Shown here piece by piece: positions 17,074-25,077 of a DNA stretch of 51,790 bases. A program made the translations under genes and the position numbers. The stretch is from DATACZ01 sp036258795 (GTDB lineage Bacteria > Actinomycetota > CADDZG01 > JAHWKV01). The stretch spans positions 1 to 51,790 of the forward strand of contig DATACZ010000010.1 in the NCBI GenBank assembly GCA_036258795.1, given 5' to 3'. Under the pieces are notes generated by a model. The model ran no database searches. It was not told the DNA's origin and saw only the letters and a list, made by a program, of their open reading frames with translations. The first letter of the stretch is position 1. Each line of letters begins with the position of its first letter.

Positions 17074-18180
17074 ATGAACCAGGGTTCTGGTGATCTTTTG
17101 GTCGCGGTGATAGCCGTAGCTATCCTGCTGGCGGCTCTCGTCAGCATCATCCGGCTTGCCACCCGGCCAAGGGCCGGGAGGGTTCCACCGGAGGCCGAGG
17201 TAGAGCCAAGGGATGTGGAACCGGCTGACAGGCCAACAGCGCTGGCAACGGTTGAGGCGCCACCGGAACCAGTCGAGGCCCCCGCGCCGGTGGTCTCTCG
17301 CCTTGGCCGGGGCCTTGCCAAGACGAGGAGCGTACTCGCGGGAACTCTATTGGCGCTCAAAGGTCGAGATCGGCTGGACCGCGAGGACTGGGAGGAGATC
17401 GAGGATGCACTGATAAGGGCCGATGTGGGAGTGGCAGCGGCGGACCGGATTCTGACCTCGGTAAGAGCCGCCAAGCCGGCCCCGAATGAGCTATCCGAGG
17501 CCTTGAGAGGTGAGCTGGCCGCAGTTCTGTCGGGAGGAAACTCGTCTCTGACCGTCAAAGAGGACGGTCCGAACGTGTGGCTGATCATCGGCGTGAACGG
17601 GGTGGGAAAGACCACGTCTATAGCCAAGCTCGCCAACCGGCTCCTCGGCGAGGGACGGTCGGTCGTGCTGGCGGCGGGGGATACCTTCCGGGCCGCGGCC
17701 ATCGAGCAGTTGGGAAGCTGGGCGAACCGGCTCGGCGTTCACATGGTCAAGCATGCTTCGGGGGCCGACCCGGGAGCAGTGGTGTATGACGCCATCGAGC
17801 ACGCCAAGGCCCGGCGGATCGACGTGGTGATCGTCGACACGGCGGGGCGGCTGCACACGAAGACAAACCTGATGGATGAGCTGCGAAAGATCAGAAGAGT
17901 GGCAGAGCGGGAAGCGGCGGTTAGCGAGTCTCTGTTGGTTCTAGACGCAACTGTGGGCCAAAATGGTCTAGCCCAGGCTCGAGCGTTCAAGGAGGCGGTC
18001 GGGGCCACCGGCGTGATCCTCACGAAGCTGGACGGGTCCGCCAAGGGTGGCATCGTGATTGCGATTCAGGAAGAGCTCGGGGTGCCCGTGAAGGCAGTGG
18101 GAGTAGGAGAGGGGCTGGAGGATATGGAGCCCTTCGACCCTGAGCGGTTCGTCGATGCTCTCCTGGACACCTCCAGGTAG
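17074..18180 (+). CDS. ftsY: Signal recognition particle receptor FtsY
   Basis: FtsY is the membrane docking GTPase for ribosome-SRP complexes. The 368-residue protein has an amino-terminal membrane helix (LLVAVIAVAILLAALVSIIRL, residues 8-28), as in other actinobacterial FtsY. A Pro/Glu/Ala-rich linker follows, then the NG domain: GVNGVGKTTSIAKLANRL (G1), AGDTFRAAAIEQL, DTAGRLHTK (G3), TKLDGSAKGG (G4) and GVGEGLEDMEPFDPERFV. The ffh ribosome-binding site overlaps its stop codon. Confidence 0.96.
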   Translation: MNQGSGDLLVAVIAVAILLAALVSIIRLATRPRAGRVPPEAEVEPRDVEPADRPTALATVEAPPEPVEAPAPVVSRLGRGLAKTRSVLAGTLLALKGRDRLDREDWEEIEDALIRADVGVAAADRILTSVRAAKPAPNELSEALRGELAAVLSGGNSSLTVKEDGPNVWLIIGVNGVGKTTSIAKLANRLLGEGRSVVLAAGDTFRAAAIEQLGSWANRLGVHMVKHASGADPGAVVYDAIEHAKARRIDVVIVDTAGRLHTKTNLMDELRKIRRVAEREAAVSESLLVLDATVGQNGLAQARAFKEAVGATGVILTKLDGSAKGGIVIAIQEELGVPVKAVGVGEGLEDMEPFDPERFVDALLDTSR

Positions 18181-18184
18181 GAGA
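18179..18184 (+). promoter_or_regulatory. Ribosome-binding site of ffh
   Basis: AGGAGA overlaps the ftsY TAG stop and lies six bases before the ATG at 18191. It supports that start over the in-frame upstream codon at 18155. Confidence 0.75.
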
Positions 18185-18190
18185 ACGGCC

Positions 18191-19534
18191 ATGTTTGATG
18201 CGTTGGGGAAGCGGCTTGACCAGGTGTTCAAGCAACTTCGCGGGCGCGGGCGGCTCACAGAAAAAGACGTCGACCAGGCACTGCGTGAGGTCCGACTGGC
18301 ACTACTGGAGGCCGACGTGGCCCTTCCCGCAGTCAAGAGCTTCTTGGGGCGCGTGCGTGAGCGAGCTGTCGGCGAGGACATCCTCAAGTCTCTGACTCCC
18401 GGCCAGCAGGTAGTCAAGATTGTTCATGAGGAGCTGATCAACATGCTGGGCGGGACGCTCTCGCCCCTCAAGAAGGCTCCCCAGCCGCCTACCGTGATCA
18501 TGCTGGCCGGCCTCCAGGGCTCCGGTAAGACCACGCTTGCCGCCAAGCTCGGAGCCCACCTTAAGAAGAAGGGCAGCCGGGTGATGCTCGTGGCAGCAGA
18601 CCTTCAGCGCCCGGCGGCAATTCGACAGCTCGAGATACTGGCCGGACAGGCCGGAGTCTCATTCCATGGACGGCCCGAGGCGACCGATGCGGTAGCGGTG
18701 GCAAGATCCGGCTTGGAGGCGGGAAGGCGGGAAGCCGACTACGTGATCGTTGATACGGCCGGGCGTTTGCATATCGATGAGGAGATGATGTCCCAGGTAG
18801 CGCGTGTTCACGCCGCCGTCGATCCAGACGAGGTGCTCTTCGTGCTGGACGCAATGACCGGCCAGGACGCCCTAGTCTCTGCCAAGGCCTTCTCTGAGAC
18901 CCTGCCCCTTACCGGCATTGCCCTCACCAAGATCGATGGAGACGCCCGAGGCGGAGCAGCCCTCTCCGCCACTGCAGTTACCGGCACGCCAGTGAAGTTC
19001 GCCGGTACCGGGGAGAAGCTCACGGATCTGGAGCCTTTCTACCCGGACCGGATCGCCTCGAGGATTCTCGGGATGGGTGATGTCCTCAGCCTTATCGAGA
19101 AGGCTGAGGAGTCTATCGACGCCCAGAAGGCCGAGGAGCAGGCCAGAAGGGTGATGCAGGCCAGATTCACCCTGGAGGACTTCCTGGAACAGATTCAAGC
19201 CGTTCGGAAGATGGGCGGGATTACGGACATCATGAAGATGCTGCCGGGAATGCCAGGCGGCCGCCGGTTGTCGGACATCAACGTACAGGACTCGGACGTT
19301 GATCGGATAGAGGCGATCATCCGATCGATGACGCCGGCGGAAAGAAGAGACCCGAGGATCATCTCGGGGAGTCGCAGGGCACGGATCGCCTATGGCTCGG
19401 GGAGCCAGATCCGTGAGGTGAACGACCTGCTCAAGCAGTTCGAGGCAGCTCGAAAGATGATGAAGCAGATGTCCAAGCTTCGCCCCGGCAAGAAGCACCA
19501 GGCTTTCAACCTTCCTCCAGGATTTGAGCTGTAG
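18191..19534 (+). CDS. ffh: Signal recognition particle protein Ffh (SRP54)
   Basis: Ffh binds signal peptides as they leave the ribosome and targets them to FtsY. The 447-residue protein starts MFDALGKRLDQVFKQLRGRG. The N domain is followed by the G domain with GLQGSGKTTLAAKLG, ADLQRPAAIRQL, DTAGRLHIDEEMM and TKIDGDARGGAALS. The methionine-rich M domain has the RNA-binding GSRRARIAYGSG and a tail with KMMKQMSKLRPG. The open frame extends back to 18155 inside ftsY, but the ribosome-binding site and alignment favour 18191. Confidence 0.97.
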   Translation: MFDALGKRLDQVFKQLRGRGRLTEKDVDQALREVRLALLEADVALPAVKSFLGRVRERAVGEDILKSLTPGQQVVKIVHEELINMLGGTLSPLKKAPQPPTVIMLAGLQGSGKTTLAAKLGAHLKKKGSRVMLVAADLQRPAAIRQLEILAGQAGVSFHGRPEATDAVAVARSGLEAGRREADYVIVDTAGRLHIDEEMMSQVARVHAAVDPDEVLFVLDAMTGQDALVSAKAFSETLPLTGIALTKIDGDARGGAALSATAVTGTPVKFAGTGEKLTDLEPFYPDRIASRILGMGDVLSLIEKAEESIDAQKAEEQARRVMQARFTLEDFLEQIQAVRKMGGITDIMKMLPGMPGGRRLSDINVQDSDVDRIEAIIRSMTPAERRDPRIISGSRRARIAYGSGSQIREVNDLLKQFEAARKMMKQMSKLRPGKKHQAFNLPPGFEL

Positions 19535-19610
19535 CACTGCATCGATGGCGCTATTCGGAAGACCGCGACATCATCGAGCCCAGAAGAGCAAAGCTGCTAC
19601 GCTGTGACCG

Positions 19611-19889
19611 ATGGTCAAGATACGACTCCGCCGCATAGGCAAGAAAAAGCAGCCCACATACAGGGTCGTCGTGGCCGATTCCCGGTCATCACGAGATGGC
19701 CGGTTCATCGAAGCCATTGGCAGGTATGCGCCACGAAACGAGCCGTCGGTGGTTGAGATCGACCGGGACAAGGCTCTCGAGTGGCTCGGAAAGGGTGCAC
19801 AGCCGACCGAGGCGGTCACCAAGCTGCTCACAATTGCCGGCGTAATCGATGAGAAGGTAGCGAAGCCCACAGCCAAATCCTCAAGATGA
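19611..19889 (+). CDS. rpsP: 30S ribosomal protein S16
   Basis: This 92-residue protein starts MVKIRLRRIGKKKQPTYRVV, the S16 signature, and continues ADSRSSRDGRFIEAIGRYAP and LSxGAQPTEAV-like KGAQPTEAV. Length is standard with a short Lys/Ala tail. Its TGA overlaps the khpA ATG (ATGA). It opens the rpsP-khpA-rimM-trmD-rplS ribosome-maturation operon. Confidence 0.97.
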   Translation: MVKIRLRRIGKKKQPTYRVVVADSRSSRDGRFIEAIGRYAPRNEPSVVEIDRDKALEWLGKGAQPTEAVTKLLTIAGVIDEKVAKPTAKSSR

Positions 19890-20122
19890 GCTCCCGGGAG
19901 ACCCTAGAGTTTGTGGTCTCGTATCTCGTCGATCACCCCAACGACATTCGGATCGAGGAGGACGACTCCGGCCGCACCATCGTCTACGACCTCTTCGTGC
20001 ATCCCGATGATGTCGGTAAGGTGATTGGTCGAAATGGGCGAATTGCCCGAGCCCTCAGAACCGTGGTCAAGGCGGCTGCCCTTCGGGAGGACCGTAACGC
20101 GATCGTCGAGATCGTCGACTGA
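19886..20122 (+). CDS. khpA: KH-domain RNA-binding protein KhpA
   Basis: This 78-residue protein is a single KH domain. It has the GxxG loop in VGKVIGRNGRIARALRTVV and ends AIVEIVD, typical of KhpA/YlqC. KhpA pairs with KhpB to bind small and messenger RNAs in Gram-positives. It is encoded between rpsP and rimM as in most Gram-positives, overlapping rpsP by four bases. If the rimM start is at 20025, it also overlaps rimM by almost 100 bases. Confidence 0.95.
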   Translation: MSSRETLEFVVSYLVDHPNDIRIEEDDSGRTIVYDLFVHPDDVGKVIGRNGRIARALRTVVKAAALREDRNAIVEIVD

Positions 20123-20636
20123 TCCCCCGGCAATCCTCATCGGACGGATCGTCAAAGCGCACGGGATTCGCGGTGAGGTCCTTATAAGGGTTCACTCCGA
20201 GAACCCCTCCAGGTTCCACCCGGGGTCAGAAGTGTTGGTAGGCGCCGACCCAGACTCCGTGGCGGCTCTGAAGGTAGTTGCCTCCCGCCCACACCAGGGC
20301 GCCATGATCGTGAAGTTCGGTGCCGTCGATACGAGGGACGAGGCTGAGCGGTTGAAGGGTGAGCTGATCTTTATCAGCGCCTCCGCCCTGGGCGGTCTCG
20401 AAGAGGATGCTTTTTGGGAGCATGAGCTCATAGGGCTGGAGGTAATCGATCCATCTGGCCGCCGGTTGGGGCATCTAGGAGAGATTGTCTCCCGGGCCGA
20501 CCAGGACCTGTGGAAGATCGAGACGGATAAGGGCCCGGTTCTTCTCCCCGCCGTCAAGGAGCTGGTCCGCTCTGTCGATCTCCAGTCCGGAAAGATAACG
20601 GCCGACCCTCCCGAAGGCCTCTTCGACGACCTTTAG
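20025..20636 (+). CDS. rimM: Ribosome maturation factor RimM (start uncertain)
   Basis: RimM assists 16S 3'-domain maturation and binds S19. The body is clear: LIGRIVKAHGIRGEVLIRV, GAMIVKFGAVDTRDEAERLKG, the PRC-barrel half DAFWEHELIGLEVIDPSGRRLG, and LLPAVKELVRSVDL. The start is the problem. Relatives begin about four to six residues before the LIGRI segment, yet no ATG, GTG or TTG lies there; the codons from 20121 are GAT CCC CCG GCA ATC CTC ATC GGA. Either a TTG at 20025 or ATG at 20034 inside khpA is used, adding about 30 residues, or translation begins at a non-canonical ATC (20133 or 20139) by coupling to the khpA stop. The 20025 coordinate is the longest option. Confidence 0.9.
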   Translation: MVEMGELPEPSEPWSRRLPFGRTVTRSSRSSTDPPAILIGRIVKAHGIRGEVLIRVHSENPSRFHPGSEVLVGADPDSVAALKVVASRPHQGAMIVKFGAVDTRDEAERLKGELIFISASALGGLEEDAFWEHELIGLEVIDPSGRRLGHLGEIVSRADQDLWKIETDKGPVLLPAVKELVRSVDLQSGKITADPPEGLFDDL

Positions 20637-20658
20637 TCGAACCCGGCAACGAGGACAA

Positions 20659-21384
20659 ATGAGGATTGACGTAGTCACCATCTTTCCCGAGGCTTTCACC
20701 TCGCCGCTTCAGGTTGGCCTTCTCGGAAAGGCGATCAAAGCAGGAATCATCGAGGTCAACGTTCACGACCTTCGCAACTGGGCTCCCGGTCCTCATCGGA
20801 AGGTCGACGAAGCTCCATTCGGTGGGGGCGCTGGAATGGTTATGACTCCCGGCCCCGTGGTAGACGCCGTCGAGTCTATCCGGCAGCCTGGGGCCAGGGT
20901 GATTCTTCTTAACGCAGCCGGAAGGCTGCTCGATCACTCGCTCGCTCGCGAGCTATCCGAAGATGGCCAGCTTGTTGTGGTGTGCGGCCGCTATGAGGGT
21001 ATGGATGAGCGGATCGGGCAGGCTCTCGACGCGACTGAGATCTCCATCGGTGACTTCGTCCTGTCGGGAGGGGAGGTGGCAGCCCTGGTACTGATCGAGG
21101 CGGTAGGGCGGTTTGTGCCGGGCATGGTGGGAAACGCTGCCTCGCTGGTGGAGGAGTCCTTCGCCGGGGCCTTGCTCGAATATCCTCAGTACACCCGGCC
21201 AGCCGAATTTAGGGGCCTGAGTGTGCCGGAGGTCCTTCTCTCGGGACATCACGACCGCATCGCCAGATGGCGCCGGGAGCAGGCGCTTCGGCGTACCTAC
21301 CTCCGACGCCCAGGTCTTCTAGAGAAGGCCGACCTGTCCGAAGAGGAGCAAGCGATGGTGCAGCGCTGGCGAGAGGAAGGGTGA
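20659..21384 (+). CDS. trmD: tRNA (guanine37-N1)-methyltransferase
   Basis: TrmD makes m1G37 in tRNAs with G36, preventing frameshifts. The 241-residue protein begins MRIDVVTIFPEAF, and has LRNWAPGPHRKVDEAPFGGGAGMVM, CGRYEGMDERI, the SPOUT trefoil-knot motif EISIGDFVLSGGE, EEYPQYTRP-like LEYPQYTRPAEF and PEVLLSGHH. All are diagnostic. The gene sits between rimM and rplS in the standard order. Confidence 0.97.
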   Translation: MRIDVVTIFPEAFTSPLQVGLLGKAIKAGIIEVNVHDLRNWAPGPHRKVDEAPFGGGAGMVMTPGPVVDAVESIRQPGARVILLNAAGRLLDHSLARELSEDGQLVVVCGRYEGMDERIGQALDATEISIGDFVLSGGEVAALVLIEAVGRFVPGMVGNAASLVEESFAGALLEYPQYTRPAEFRGLSVPEVLLSGHHDRIARWRREQALRRTYLRRPGLLEKADLSEEEQAMVQRWREEG

Positions 21385-21451
21385 TGGTGGACCCTTTTCC
21401 GTTATCATCAGTTACTCACCTATAGATCCAAGCTGGTGGCCCATTCCCGTC

Positions 21452-21466
21452 AGACCTATTAGGTCT
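21452..21466. promoter_or_regulatory. 15-base palindrome in the rplS leader
   Basis: AGACCTATTAGGTCT is a perfect inverted repeat with 7-base arms around a single central T. It lies 19 bases before the rplS ATG, in the 101-base gap after trmD. It could be an operator or an RNA hairpin in an L19 leader. No U-run follows, so it is not a simple terminator. Confidence 0.4.
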
Positions 21467-21485
21467 CGACACTATCGGAGGAGCG

Positions 21486-21830
21486 ATGACTAAGACGGAC
21501 GCCCTGGTGCGCCCGGTTCTGAGATCTGATCTGCCCGACTTTCGACCTGGAGACACGGTCAAGGTTCATGTACGGGTGGTTGAGGGAGCCCGGGAACGGA
21601 TTCAGATATTTCAGGGCATCGTGATTCGCCGTCAGGGGTCCGGGGTTCGAGAGACGTTCACCGTGAGGAAGGTGTCCTTTGGAGTGGGCGTAGAGCGCAC
21701 CTTTCCAGTTCACTCTCCCATGATTGCCACCATTGAGGTGGTAACCCGAGCCGATGTCAGGCGGGCCAAGCTCTACTACCTACGCTCGCGGGTGGGGCGC
21801 GCTGCCAAGGTCAAAGAGAAGCGGTTCTAG
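21486..21830 (+). CDS. rplS: 50S ribosomal protein L19
   Basis: This 114-residue protein shows the L19 pattern: FRPGDTVKVHVRVVEGARERIQ-like sequence, FQGIVIRRQGSGVRETFTVRKVSFGVGVERTFPVHSP, and the tail RRAKLYYLRSRVGRAAKVKEKRF. A good ribosome-binding site (CGGAGGAGCG) precedes the ATG. It is followed five bases later by lepB, so the two are probably co-transcribed. Confidence 0.97.
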   Translation: MTKTDALVRPVLRSDLPDFRPGDTVKVHVRVVEGARERIQIFQGIVIRRQGSGVRETFTVRKVSFGVGVERTFPVHSPMIATIEVVTRADVRRAKLYYLRSRVGRAAKVKEKRF

Positions 21831-21835
21831 AAGCG

Positions 21836-22831
21836 GTGCAGACCAGATACGGGCCTAAGCACAGGGCCAAGCCCGGTAAGAAGCACGCGGCACGGTTGGG
21901 CAAAAGAGGCAGGCGTGCTCCCATGCTCACTCGTCGAGCTACCGACGGGCAGACGCCTGATCCGACCCGAGCTCGGCCGTCTGAGGATTCACCCGTACGA
22001 CCGTCCGGTAATACTGCGGTAGGTCCTTCTGAGCAGCTACCAGTAAAGGAAGTGGCGGTGCGGCGGGAGCCCCCGGCGCCAACCCGGCCAGAGAGGCCGG
22101 CTGATACCTCAGCCAGAAGAACTGCTGCTCCGGTCGAAGACGACTTTTTCACCTCTGGCGGACATGACCCAGTGGGGCCGGATGGCTTTCGTCCATCACC
22201 CAGGCCGAGACTGAGAGATACCGAAGCCCCCAAGCAGAGCGTCGGCCAGTTCATCAAAGAGCTACCGGTTCTCATCGTGGTGGCGCTTGCCATCGCCATC
22301 ATCGTCAAGACGTTCGTCATGCAGGCTTTCTTCATCCCTTCGGGCTCAATGGAGAACACCCTGGAGGTAGGGGACCGCGTTCTCGTCGCCAAGTTCCTCT
22401 ACCGGTTCGTTGAGCCCAAACATCCCGACATCGTTGTTTTCGTCTCGCCCGTGAGTCCCCCCACTCCCGAACCCGAGAGGAACCTGTTCGGTAAATTGAC
22501 AAATGAGATCGCGGAGGGCTTGGGGCTTAGGTCGTCCGAGCAGGACTTCATCAAGAGGGTGATTGCCACAGAAGGGCAAACTGTGGAGGTCAAGGTGGGC
22601 TCGGTCTTTGTAAACAACCGGAGGATCGATGAGCCCTACCTGCACGATATGGACCCCCTGCCCGACTATGGTCCGACCGTCGTTCCCCCGGGGACGGTGT
22701 TCGTGATGGGTGACAACCGAAGCAACTCCGAGGATTCCAGGGTTTTTGGTCCTATTGCCAAATCCAGCATCGTCGGCAGGGCATTCGTGCTCATCTGGCC
22801 ACTCGACCGAGTAAGTTGGCTGGGGGGGTGA
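21836..22831 (+). CDS. lepB: Signal peptidase I with long cytosolic amino-terminal extension
   Basis: This type I signal peptidase cleaves signal peptides from exported proteins. The catalytic part is typical: a membrane helix at about 143-161 (PVLIVVALAIAIIVKTFV), FFIPSGSMENTL with nucleophile Ser171, FIKRVIATEG with general-base Lys240, MGDNRSNSEDSR and VGRAFVLIWP. The first 140 residues are a basic then Pro/Arg-rich, probably disordered cytosolic tail, beginning MQTRYGPKHRAKPGKKHA. The first codon is GTG at 21836; a later ATG (MLTRRATDG, residue 30) is possible, but both leave a long tail. Confidence 0.95.
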   Translation: MQTRYGPKHRAKPGKKHAARLGKRGRRAPMLTRRATDGQTPDPTRARPSEDSPVRPSGNTAVGPSEQLPVKEVAVRREPPAPTRPERPADTSARRTAAPVEDDFFTSGGHDPVGPDGFRPSPRPRLRDTEAPKQSVGQFIKELPVLIVVALAIAIIVKTFVMQAFFIPSGSMENTLEVGDRVLVAKFLYRFVEPKHPDIVVFVSPVSPPTPEPERNLFGKLTNEIAEGLGLRSSEQDFIKRVIATEGQTVEVKVGSVFVNNRRIDEPYLHDMDPLPDYGPTVVPPGTVFVMGDNRSNSEDSRVFGPIAKSSIVGRAFVLIWPLDRVSWLGG

Positions 22832-22867
22832 ACCTACACTTCCCTCCATGACCTGCGGTGGAGGAGA

Positions 22868-23638
22868 TTGAGCTTCAAGGCAACCTACCGAACGGCGGCT
22901 TACCGGGGACGATCCAGGTCCGGCCGGGCCGGCAGGACCAACCCCGTACCCAGCATGAAGTATGAGCTGGCTCTTAGGGCCGGCGGAGCGGAGCTCATCG
23001 GCGGAGTCGACGAGGTCGGAGTCGGCGCGTGGGCGGGACCCGTTGCAGTGGGAGTCGTCGTTTTAAAGCCCGGGACTCGTCTGTACAAAGTCCGCGACTC
23101 GAAGCTCGTCGACCCGGCCAGGAGACAGTGGCTTGCCGCTCGAGTCATGGAGCGGAGCCTTGCCTGGGCCGTGGCCTTCTCATGGCCCGAGGAGATCGAC
23201 CGCCTTGGCCTCTCGCTGGCCATCAAGCTTGCGGCGGAGCGGGCCATCGAGGGGTTGGCCTGCCGCCCCGATGCGTTCCTCGTGGATGGGCAGTGGAACT
23301 TCCTGAATTGGGAGCCACCGCCGGAACGCGGTACATCCGGCTCGTTCATCTCGGCATCTCCACCCTGCGATAGCCGCACCATCGTCCGGGGCGACAGTGA
23401 GTCCGTCTCCATAGCGTGTGCCTCGCTCATCGCCAAGGTCAGGCGAGACGCCTTGATGGCCATGCTCTCTTCCATGTATCCGTACTACCGATTCGACCTG
23501 AACAAGGGTTACCCCTCTCCTTTTCACAAGTGGGCGCTCGCGGCTTTTGGCCCCTCGCCGGTGCATCGGCGGCTCTTTGCGCCCGTGCGGAAGCTTGCGG
23601 AGGAGGGGACCCCAGGCAGGCTTCTGCCGGCCCCCTAG
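22868..23638 (+). CDS. rnhB: Ribonuclease HII
   Basis: RNase HII removes ribonucleotides embedded in DNA. The 256-residue frame (TTG start, about 30 extra residues before MKYELALRAGG at 22955) has ELIGGVDEVGVGAWAGPVAV with catalytic Asp48 and Glu49, RDSKLVDPARR, DAFLVDGQWNF (third Asp), VRGDSESVSIACASLIAKV (fourth Asp), and NKGYPSPFHKWALAAFGPSPVHRRLFAPV. The canonical GRG substrate-recognition motif reads GVG here (residues 51-53). The start could be the ATG at 22955. It is the last gene before the inserted glycosyltransferase unit. Confidence 0.93.
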   Translation: MSFKATYRTAAYRGRSRSGRAGRTNPVPSMKYELALRAGGAELIGGVDEVGVGAWAGPVAVGVVVLKPGTRLYKVRDSKLVDPARRQWLAARVMERSLAWAVAFSWPEEIDRLGLSLAIKLAAERAIEGLACRPDAFLVDGQWNFLNWEPPPERGTSGSFISASPPCDSRTIVRGDSESVSIACASLIAKVRRDALMAMLSSMYPYYRFDLNKGYPSPFHKWALAAFGPSPVHRRLFAPVRKLAEEGTPGRLLPAP

Positions 23639-23688
23639 CTGGGTGTCTATGGCAAGTCGTCGCCGACCCATGCAAGGATCGGAAGGCG

Positions 23689-25077
23689 TCATGCCGGCGG
23701 CGGACCCAAGCCCTCTTCCCTCGCTGACCGATTCTTGCCGGCAGCTTCTCTGTTAGCGACCATTCGTCCGGCCCCGGCGAGCATTCGGGGCAACCGATCG
23801 GCTCCGCGCTTTAGGGCCCACATGAGGGTCATGACGCGCCACGCTCTCGACTGCTGAATACCCGTGATCTCATCGCTGAGGCGTGTAGCGAGCTCCTGCG
23901 CCTCACTAAGTGCAGCCCTGAGCTGGGCAGCTTCGGCCTCGGACTTTGCTGCCAGGTCGGTTGCCGAATCCAGTGAGGCCTGGAGGTGTGCGGCCTTGTC
24001 CTCGGCTGCTTGCTCACGCTGCTCGTGATAACGGACTATTCCCTGGAGCTCTTCCGCCCACTGCCTTAGCTCTCTGATGGCTTCCTGAGCCCTCCTGAGC
24101 TCTGTACCGTAGCGCCGATCCAGTACCCTGGTCCTTTCTTCGTCCAGAAGGCGATGCCGAGCTCGCTCCGCAAACAAAAGGGACCGGTGGAACCCGGCAT
24201 CCTGAGCGTGTTGAAGGTTCTCGACGTAGTAGAGGGGCCCCATGACGCCCAAGACCGTTTCCACTGCGCTTCTCATCGAGTCGCTGGAGTGCCGTGGAGA
24301 CCCTTGCCCCAGGGCTAGAGCCAACGTTGCGGAGCTGGTTCCACGCACATGGTCCGACCTCGGAGTCCGCAGGGTTGAGGCGACTCGTCCGAGCACGTCC
24401 CCGTTCTCACCGTCGATGTGGACAAGCTCCTCGAAAAGAGATGGGGAGTGATGATCTGCCTCGAGCAAGGCCGGCCATACGCAAGCCTGGAGAAAGGTGA
24501 CGATGTCGAGAGCAATTGCACGGTCACTTGCAACCCGCACGGAGTTCAGCCCGTCCCAAAAAGCCGAGGGTCCCTCCGGCCCGGAAGTCCATAGTGAGTT
24601 CACTAGGGTCGGGCTCCCGTGTGCCACGCCAAGATCATGCATGGCGCCCAGTCCATCGGCCAGCTGGGCGAGCACCTGCTCGAGGGCGTTTGGGTCCCAT
24701 CGGATCCGTCGAGCCGACGGCGCCACCAGCCCAGACCCGAACCCGAAATCCTGAATCGGGCGTGCCTCAACGAGGGGTGTGGCGAAGGAACAGGAGCACA
24801 GGGCCACGACGGCCTGAACATAAGGAGGCGACGCTTGCCGCAGGGCATCCAGAAGCTCATGGCGTTGCTCAATGGTCGTCTGATCGCCTGGAAGGAATAC
24901 CGGAGATCCGGGATGTTGGTCACCGGCGGTGATCATCCGTACGCCTACTTTGTCCTTGGCTCCAATGCCCTCGGACTGGGCCTCCGGGCCCATCTTTGAA
25001 GCACCGCGCATATCGCCAAGCGAGAGACATCCAGGACCGCAGGGAACCCGAGCGCTCATCTGAGGTTCACGCGGCAT
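23689..25077 (-). CDS. Kinase-fold-like (probable pseudokinase) protein with carboxy-terminal coiled coil
   Basis: This 462-residue protein belongs to no family I can name. Residues about 130-205 look like the middle of a protein-kinase fold: an alpha-E-like helix (LEQVLAQLADGLGAMHDLG), then VAHGSPTLVN at 151-160 in the place of the HGDxxxxN catalytic loop with the Asp replaced by Ser, then a WDG at 174-176 where DFG would be, and a helix ALDIVTFLQACVW. Residues about 310-420 are coiled coil, ending in SRAWRVMTLMWALKRGADR, a motif common in envelope glycosyltransferase neighbours. It overlaps the upstream glycosyltransferase by 22 bases, so it is co-translated. ATG at 25059 (MSARVP) is an alternative start. 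Confidence 0.72.
   Translation of the reverse strand: MPREPQMSARVPCGPGCLSLGDMRGASKMGPEAQSEGIGAKDKVGVRMITAGDQHPGSPVFLPGDQTTIEQRHELLDALRQASPPYVQAVVALCSCSFATPLVEARPIQDFGFGSGLVAPSARRIRWDPNALEQVLAQLADGLGAMHDLGVAHGSPTLVNSLWTSGPEGPSAFWDGLNSVRVASDRAIALDIVTFLQACVWPALLEADHHSPSLFEELVHIDGENGDVLGRVASTLRTPRSDHVRGTSSATLALALGQGSPRHSSDSMRSAVETVLGVMGPLYYVENLQHAQDAGFHRSLLFAERARHRLLDEERTRVLDRRYGTELRRAQEAIRELRQWAEELQGIVRYHEQREQAAEDKAAHLQASLDSATDLAAKSEAEAAQLRAALSEAQELATRLSDEITGIQQSRAWRVMTLMWALKRGADRLPRMLAGAGRMVANREAAGKNRSAREEGLGPPPA

Noticed and set aside
16971..17702. Minus-strand frame of 243 codons across the smc-ftsY junction
   Set aside because: It is Ser/Ala/Thr-rich antisense sequence with no motif; the plus-strand genes are unambiguous.
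21811..22392. Minus-strand frame of 193 codons opposite the lepB tail
   Set aside because: Ser/Gly-rich antisense of the Pro/Arg-rich LepB tail; not supported by any motif.
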